A stretch of DNA of 17,375 nucleotides. Origin: Bacillota bacterium. Lineage in GTDB: Bacteria; Bacillota; Bacilli; Alicyclobacillales; SLC66. The translations under genes and the position numbers were made by a program. The stretch lies in the NCBI GenBank assembly GCA_021846145.1, contig JAJZCJ010000035.1, positions 1-17,375 of the forward strand, in the 5' to 3' direction. Under the pieces are notes generated by a model. That model saw only the letters and a list, made by a program, of their open reading frames with translations. It searched no databases and had not been told where the DNA came from. Each line of letters opens with the position of its first letter. Positions within the stretch are counted from its first letter, which is position 1. Shown here piece by piece: positions 13,679 to 17,375 of this stretch.

Positions 13679-13969
13679 TTATCCCTCCAAAATCGCCGGC
13701 ACCTTAAATTGATCTTCCTCTACGTCCGGCGCATTGGCCAACACGACGTGCGCAGGTAGTGACTCATGAGGCTCATCCCTGCGCGTGACCGTTTGCGTCA
13801 CGCCAACGTGACTTGTCGGTTCTACGCCATCCAAATCCAATTTTTGCAGTTCACTAGCATGTTCCAATATCCGGCTTAACTCTGTTGCCAATGACGTGAT
13901 TTCCTCGTCAGACACACGAATTCTAGCTAACATAGCCACATGCTCAACGTCTTTTTTAGTCAGACTCAT
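13679..13969 (-). CDS. gatC: Asp-tRNA(Asn)/Glu-tRNA(Gln) amidotransferase subunit C
   Basis: A 96-residue subunit that wraps between GatA and GatB and stabilises the complex. It begins '[20 protein letters not shown]' and has '[25 protein letters not shown]' followed by 'RDEP', all standard GatC features. The ATG at 13969 has GGAGGG 8 nt upstream. It is the first gene of the operon; an extended -10 promoter lies about 35 nt upstream, right beside the end of an IS200/IS605-type element. The length is normal and the gene appears intact. Confidence 0.95.
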   Translation of the reverse strand: MSLTKKDVEHVAMLARIRVSDEEITSLATELSRILEHASELQKLDLDGVEPTSHVGVTQTVTRRDEPHESLPAHVVLANAPDVEEDQFKVPAILEG

Positions 13970-14001
13970 CCTAGTTCCCTCCGCAAGTACATCATTTTCA
14001 A

Positions 14002-14010
14002 ATTATAACA
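14002..14010 (-). promoter_or_regulatory. Extended -10 promoter of gatCAB
   Basis: The minus strand reads TGTTATAAT, a consensus -10 TATAAT with the TGn extension, about 33 nt before the gatC ATG. No TTGACA-like -35 is seen 16-18 nt upstream; that position is inside the transposable element end. The extended -10 may allow promoter function without a native -35. Confidence 0.6.
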
Positions 14011-14020
14011 CAATGAATTT

Positions 14021-14052
14021 CTCCCACCTACGCTGTCGCGTTGAGGTCGGAG
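14021..14052 (-). ncRNA. Right-end hairpin; probable 3' part of the omega RNA
   Basis: On the minus strand CTCCGACCT and AGGTGGGAG pair (one G-G mismatch), with an inner ACGC/GCGT stem. It overlaps the last codons and stop of tnpB, where omega (right-end) RNAs of TnpB systems are encoded. The guide would be the bases directly left of the element end, that is, the gatC promoter region. Only the 3' hairpin is marked; the RNA 5' end inside tnpB is unknown. Confidence 0.5.
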
Positions 14053-15515
14053 TTTCTGGCGTATAGTTTCACTGCCAGGGGGCTCTTCACTAAGCCCGCT
14101 ATCCCCTTTGCAAACGCGTCGGGGAATACTTTTCTCAATATGTTCGCAGCACCGTTGACATCTGCGTTGATCTTCGTACCGTCTTTGGCAACATATAAGC
14201 CACGTTTCACTCGCTTGCCGGAAAACACTGGGTTTTCATCCCCTTGGATCGCTCCGTAAGTTGGAATGAAATCACCGTCCAGCGCGCTGGCCTTCGATGT
14301 GTAGCTTTCTTCGTTGATGATGACTTGAATACCCGCCGCCTTCGCCTTGTACTCAATCATCTGAATCAGCAGCGAGTGAGGCAAGAATACGAAATTTTGG
14401 TTGTTCACTTGTCCCATATTTGATTCTTGTTTCCACGCCACGTTGTGACCGATCACCATCGTGTGGATTTGATGTGCCACCGCAAAGTCCACCACGTAGC
14501 GGCTAATCTTGTGAAAGGCATCCTTGATGCGGTCGTGACGTTTTTCCGCTAGTTGTTGCAATCGTTTCGAAGTATGCTGACCTTCTTTTGGCTCGTGACC
14601 TTTTCTCAATATCGAGTAATACTTCGCGTTTAGCTTGTTATAAAGCTGGTTGAGCGCCTTGATCTTTCCACCTTTGATGAGAATCGGTGTCAATCCAAGG
14701 AGGTTGGTCACAATGGTCACCAAGTTCACGGTGCCTAAGTCCAACGCCATATATCGCCCGTTATCCTGCTGCATTTCTTTCGGTGGATCGATCTTCATGA
14801 TGACTTCGACCGTGAAGTGGTCGTATTCGGGAATGACCCTGACTTCCTGCAAGGTGCCCGGCATCATTGCCACTTTTCCGATGGTTAGGCGTTCTTTTGT
14901 CCCTGGGAACTTGAGGTACTTCTCCTCCTTTACGTTGCAATCTTGATTCGTGAACGTGACTTCTTTGTGTCCCTTCTTATCCAAATAACCTGGGATCTTT
15001 GGTTTTCCGAGATACTTATCAGGATGTTGCTTGTACTCTTTTTGAGAAGCGAAAAAAGACTGCCAATTCTGATTCAGATTCTTCAGCGCCCCTTGTGCGG
15101 TTTGTGCCGAAATCGCCACGTAGTTTTCTTCCTGCATCGTGCGAAACAAAGCATCCAGAAACGCATACCCAAGGTAGGATTTCTTCTTCGTCGGCGCAGA
15201 GAACCACTTCGGTTTCTTTTGATTAGGTTGGCATCGCGTACCCGCCCTCACTTGCGCTTCGCGTTTTTCCCACGCTTTGACTTGATTTTCGTTAATCAGT
15301 GGCAAATAGCGAGCGATGACGTCCCTCACTTCTTGCTGGTTGGCTTCCAGTGGCTTTTCCTGTGTCAGCGCCGTATACGTCTGCCGGATGAAGAAATTCG
15401 CGTGATTATACAAGTTTGTCGCAAGACGACTTTGTTCTAAAAAGTAGTCGTACAGCCGATGGCCTTTTTTCACGCGGATCTGGTATGCGCGGTAATTTGA
15501 TGCTTGATTCTCCAA
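14028..15515 (-). CDS. tnpB: TnpB-family RNA-guided endonuclease (IS605 OrfB)
   Basis: A 495-residue TnpB protein. The N-terminal RNA-binding/recognition region (about 1-245) is followed by a RuvC-like domain. RuvC-I Asp259 lies in 'RYMALDLGTVNLVTI' and RuvC-III Asp452 in 'INADVNGAANILRKV'. At the usual RuvC-II glutamate position the sequence is 'MVIGHNVAWKQ' (Gly356 where 'VxEDL' is normal), and the zinc-ribbon cysteines near 'SYTSKASALDGD' are absent. Glu402/Glu403 just before that motif could substitute. This pattern marks a TnpB branch with a rearranged active site, so it is not necessarily dead. The start is TTG at 15515, with GAGGTGA about 6 nt upstream. No tnpA is adjacent. Known TnpBs cut DNA guided by omega RNA and help the transposon persist. 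Confidence 0.88.
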   Translation of the reverse strand: MENQASNYRAYQIRVKKGHRLYDYFLEQSRLATNLYNHANFFIRQTYTALTQEKPLEANQQEVRDVIARYLPLINENQVKAWEKREAQVRAGTRCQPNQKKPKWFSAPTKKKSYLGYAFLDALFRTMQEENYVAISAQTAQGALKNLNQNWQSFFASQKEYKQHPDKYLGKPKIPGYLDKKGHKEVTFTNQDCNVKEEKYLKFPGTKERLTIGKVAMMPGTLQEVRVIPEYDHFTVEVIMKIDPPKEMQQDNGRYMALDLGTVNLVTIVTNLLGLTPILIKGGKIKALNQLYNKLNAKYYSILRKGHEPKEGQHTSKRLQQLAEKRHDRIKDAFHKISRYVVDFAVAHQIHTMVIGHNVAWKQESNMGQVNNQNFVFLPHSLLIQMIEYKAKAAGIQVIINEESYTSKASALDGDFIPTYGAIQGDENPVFSGKRVKRGLYVAKDGTKINADVNGAANILRKVFPDAFAKGIAGLVKSPLAVKLYARNSDLNATA

Positions 15516-15595
15516 GCGAATTCACCTCACTTGCTCTTATCGTAACACGTTCATTACAAAAAATGACCAGTTTTTCAGCCATTTTGGCGATTCAT

Positions 15596-15626
15596 CCCCC
15601 ACCTTCGCTATGCGTAGAGGTGGGGG
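15596..15626. repeat. Left-end hairpin of the tnpB element
   Basis: CCCCCACCT and AGGTGGGGG form a perfect 9-bp stem with a short inner CGC/GCG stem in the loop. It resembles the right-end hairpin in sequence and shape and lies about 80 nt upstream of the tnpB start, as expected for the left end of an IS200/IS605 element. Confidence 0.7.
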
Positions 15627-15659
15627 TACTCTCTTTGCCTATGATAGACAAACAGGGCA

Positions 15660-15679
15660 GTTGAAGACCTCCCTTCAAC
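15660..15679. terminator. Possible weak hairpin terminator after tagO-like gene
   Basis: GTTGAAG and CTTCAAC form a 7-bp stem with a 6-nt loop, about 41 nt after the tagO-like stop. No real T-tract follows on the minus strand, so support is weak. Confidence 0.3.
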
Positions 15680-15719
15680 CACCCATGATACCTGCCGCTA
15701 TAAGATCCAGCCTGTGATT

Positions 15720-16670
15720 TTATTTTTGGACAAGCAGAATCACGATTGAAACCAGTGAGAAACAGATACCGAGTAGGTATAGGAACGTCACCGTTTGCTT
15801 TTGACTAAGACCTGATCTCATCAAATAATGAAAAGTGTGCCCCTTATCCGCCACATAAATAGGACGTTTTTCCTTCATCCTGCGAATAATCACATAGAAA
15901 GCGTCCATAATAGGCACACCTAACGCGAGAACGGGAATCAACACGGAAATCAAGGTGGCCGATTTAAATGCTCCCCCCACGGCGATCGAGGCAAGCACAT
16001 AGCCAAGAAAAGTCGCCCCCGCATCCCCCATAAAAATTCTCGCAGGATGAAAATTGTGACGCAAAAAACCAAGCGAACTACCAATCAACGTAATCGACAA
16101 AAGCGCCATCGCGCCATGCCCTTTTAATATCGCGATAAAAAACAGGGTAGTTCCTGAAATTGCTGCAATCCCAGCAGCAAGGCCATCTACCCCGTCAAGA
16201 AAATTCATCATATTAGTAATTCCTACCACCCATACCACGGTGGCCAAAATGCGCAGCCAAATGGGAAACACAATGAAAGAATCATGAACAAATGGTATGT
16301 TAATTCCTTGCATACTGACACCAAACAAAGGGAGTATGCTAGCCGCGATGATCTGCACAATAAATTTCGGCCATGCTGCCATTTCTTTGTGCCTTGTTTT
16401 ATAAAAGTCATCAATAATGCCAATCAAAAATATAATGAATCCACCTAGTAAAATACCCCAAAACTCAGGCGAATGATTCGCGAAAATCGCGCCTGTAACG
16501 ACAAACCCCATATAAATCGAAAGACCACCCAATAGCGGGATGGGAGCTGTATGGATCTTGCGTTGATTAGGCATATCCACAAATCCAGTTTTAAGCGCCA
16601 ACTTTTGAACATATGGGACAGTAAAGTAAACAAATCCAAAACTTATTAGCACAGCCAACAAGTACCGCAT
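15720..16670 (-). CDS. tagO: Undecaprenyl-phosphate GlcNAc-1-phosphate transferase (TagO/WecA type)
   Basis: A 316-residue polytopic membrane enzyme with about ten helices. It transfers GlcNAc-1-phosphate (or a related sugar) from UDP to undecaprenyl phosphate, the first step of wall teichoic acid and other wall polymers. Family motifs are 'RKIHTAPIPLLGGL' (37-50), the catalytic Asp-Asp pair 'GIIDDFYKTR' (84-93), 'NMMNFLDGVDGLAAG' (153-167), 'RIFMGDAGATFLG' and the cytoplasmic 'DKGHTFHYLM' loop. The usual 'HIHH' form of that loop is here 'HTFH', still with two histidines. The ATG at 16670 has GGGGAGG about 11 nt upstream, and an extended -10 lies near 16709. It lies between ligA and gatC, where many Bacilli have a camS-like lipoprotein gene instead. 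Specificity is inferred. Confidence 0.85.
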   Translation of the reverse strand: MRYLLAVLISFGFVYFTVPYVQKLALKTGFVDMPNQRKIHTAPIPLLGGLSIYMGFVVTGAIFANHSPEFWGILLGGFIIFLIGIIDDFYKTRHKEMAAWPKFIVQIIAASILPLFGVSMQGINIPFVHDSFIVFPIWLRILATVVWVVGITNMMNFLDGVDGLAAGIAAISGTTLFFIAILKGHGAMALLSITLIGSSLGFLRHNFHPARIFMGDAGATFLGYVLASIAVGGAFKSATLISVLIPVLALGVPIMDAFYVIIRRMKEKRPIYVADKGHTFHYLMRSGLSQKQTVTFLYLLGICFSLVSIVILLVQK

Positions 16671-16708
16671 CAGGTTGTGTGCCTCCCCTTATTCTACAGA
16701 CCGTTGTT

Positions 16709-16717
16709 AGTATAACA
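16709..16717 (-). promoter_or_regulatory. Extended -10 promoter of the tagO-like gene
   Basis: The minus strand reads TGTTATACT, a TGn-extended -10 that would start transcription near 16702, about 32 nt before the ATG at 16670. No strong -35 is seen. Confidence 0.45.
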
Positions 16718-16875
16718 GATTCACAGACAAGCGAAAATGGATTTTTGCGATAATTGCTTGCGCATTTAACTAAAATCATTTGGGCTTATTGCACGATAGA
16801 TTCTAATCCAGCACACACAAGCATATCCTCAAAAGACAAAAACCTCTCACCAAGTAAACAGGAGTGGATCAAAAG

Positions 16876-17013
16876 ATGAACTGGTGGTTAACTGGTGCAA
16901 TTGTACTTATCCCCATATCCTTCCTTACTGGGCGTTACAGTACTCGTTATCGGTTTGTGCGAATCAGGCGACGCTATAAACAAAACATCAATGAATTTAT
17001 TCGCGGAAGGTAA
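16876..17013 (+). CDS. Small single-pass membrane protein (45 aa), unknown function
   Basis: A 45-codon gene on the plus strand, with a good AGGAGTG ribosome binding site 9 nt before the ATG. The peptide starts 'MNWWLTGAIVLIPISFLTG', a clear membrane helix, and continues with a very basic tail rich in Arg, Lys and Tyr ('RYRFVRIRRRYKQN') predicted to lie in the cytoplasm. I do not recognise a family. It is convergent with ligA (stop 16 nt away) and divergent from the tagO-like gene. The ribosome binding site and membrane-protein pattern make it more likely real than chance, but no homology supports it. Confidence 0.55.
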   Translation: MNWWLTGAIVLIPISFLTGRYSTRYRFVRIRRRYKQNINEFIRGR

Positions 17014-17028
17014 GCACACGCCGTTGTA

Positions 17029-17375
17029 TCACTCACTCTGGGAAGCTTCCAGCATGCGCAAAAATTCTGCTTCATTGATGATTTGCAGCGCACTGCCTGG
17101 GGTTTCCCTGAGAATTTGCTCTGCCTTTTCCAGCTTTGAACCTGCGCTGTCCCCCGCGATCACATAGTTTGTTTTTTTGCTCACACTCGAACTTACTTTG
17201 CCGCCTTGACTAGCAACGCGATCTTGCGCCTCCACACGAGACATTGTAGTAAACGTTCCCGTGAGCACCACTGTTTTTCCCGCAAATGGCAAATCTGCAG
17301 CGTTGATTTCTGACAAATCAGTGTCAAAACGCAGGCCTAATTTGTGCAACTCATCAATTAGCTGCCTATTAGCAG
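17029..17375 (-). CDS. ligA: NAD-dependent DNA ligase LigA, C-terminal BRCT part (5' end outside window)
   Basis: The frame is open to the right edge, so the gene starts outside the window; the TTG at 17349 is internal. The visible 114 residues cover the end of the HhH region ('ANRQLIDELHKLGLRF') and a complete BRCT domain. The domain reads 'PFAGKTVVLTGTFTTMSR', then 'EAQDRVASQGGKVSSSVSKK', then 'TNYVIAGDSAGSKLEKAEQI' and 'QIINEAEFLRML'. LigA seals nicks in DNA using NAD. A stretch 'ILRETPGSA' between 'KAEQ' and 'LQIINEAEF' is a few residues longer than usual. Position upstream of gatC on the same strand agrees with the pcrA-ligA-...-gatCAB order of Bacilli. The call is firm. Confidence 0.93.
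   Translation of the reverse strand, partial: ANRQLIDELHKLGLRFDTDLSEINAADLPFAGKTVVLTGTFTTMSRVEAQDRVASQGGKVSSSVSKKTNYVIAGDSAGSKLEKAEQILRETPGSALQIINEAEFLRMLEASQSE

Larger units (their letters stand above)
14016..15635 (-). mobile_element. IS200/IS605-type element with tnpB only (IS1341-like)
   Basis: A tnpB gene is framed by two related imperfect hairpins, one at each end (14021-14052 and 15596-15626), instead of inverted repeats with target duplication. This is the hallmark of IS200/IS605 elements. No TnpA (Y1 transposase) gene is present, so the copy cannot move by itself. It lies in the intergenic space between gatC and the tagO-like gene. The exact ends are uncertain by about 15 nt on each side. 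Confidence 0.75.

Noticed and set aside
13970..14001. T-box or other riboswitch before gatC
   Set aside because: The predicted leader is only about 26 nt, too short for a T-box.
14943..15440. 165-codon plus-strand frame opposite tnpB
   Set aside because: Shadow frame of the tnpB gene, which has clear family motifs over the same bases.

Overview
The window looks like a chromosomal segment of a low-to-medium GC Gram-positive bacterium (Bacillota, class Bacilli). The evidence is the gene order ligA ... gatC-gatA-gatB-dagK-rlmD, a TagO-type wall teichoic acid/lipid-linked sugar transferase, strong AGGAGG-type ribosome binding sites with frequent GTG and TTG starts, and a candidate Bacilli-type holin-like type I toxin. 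A relative of Alicyclobacillaceae is possible, but the sequence alone does not settle it.

Layout. (1) Positions 1-353: the 3' end of a sulfotransferase gene on the plus strand. (2) 3269-418, minus strand: a tight four-gene operon of a Uma2-family nuclease-like protein, a DapF-like epimerase in which both catalytic cysteines are serines, an EmrE/DMT-type exporter and a DUF1003 membrane protein. (3) 3346-4540: a decay zone with a fic pseudogene that has lost its catalytic core, a 39-nt dispersed repeat and an aldo/keto reductase remnant. (4) 4636-6948, plus strand: a compact three-gene flavin cassette (exported FMN-binding protein, ApbE flavin transferase, RnfD/NqrB-like membrane protein), probably a minimal trans-membrane electron-transfer system. 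(5) 7054-8391: a second fic fragment sharing a perfect 58-bp repeat with the first, a gene-poor stretch with paired inverted repeats, and a candidate type I toxin-antitoxin locus (28-residue holin-like toxin on minus, convergent antisense RNA on plus). (6) 8392-13969, minus strand: the housekeeping run gatC-gatA-gatB-dagK-rlmD. (7) 14016-15635: an IS200/IS605-type element carrying only tnpB, with hairpin ends, next to the gatC promoter. (8) 15720-17375: tagO-like transferase, a 45-residue small membrane protein, and the 3' end of ligA.

How parts work together. GatCAB makes Gln-tRNA(Gln) and/or Asn-tRNA(Asn) by transamidation. DagK recycles diacylglycerol. RlmD modifies 23S rRNA. TagO starts wall polymer synthesis on undecaprenyl phosphate. 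The flavin cassette is predicted to pass electrons from a membrane subunit to covalently bound FMN outside the membrane. The DapF-like/exporter operon may make and export a small metabolite, but its substrate cannot be read from the sequence. Region 3.3-8.4 kb is accessory DNA with repeated insertion and deletion; the rest is mostly core genome.
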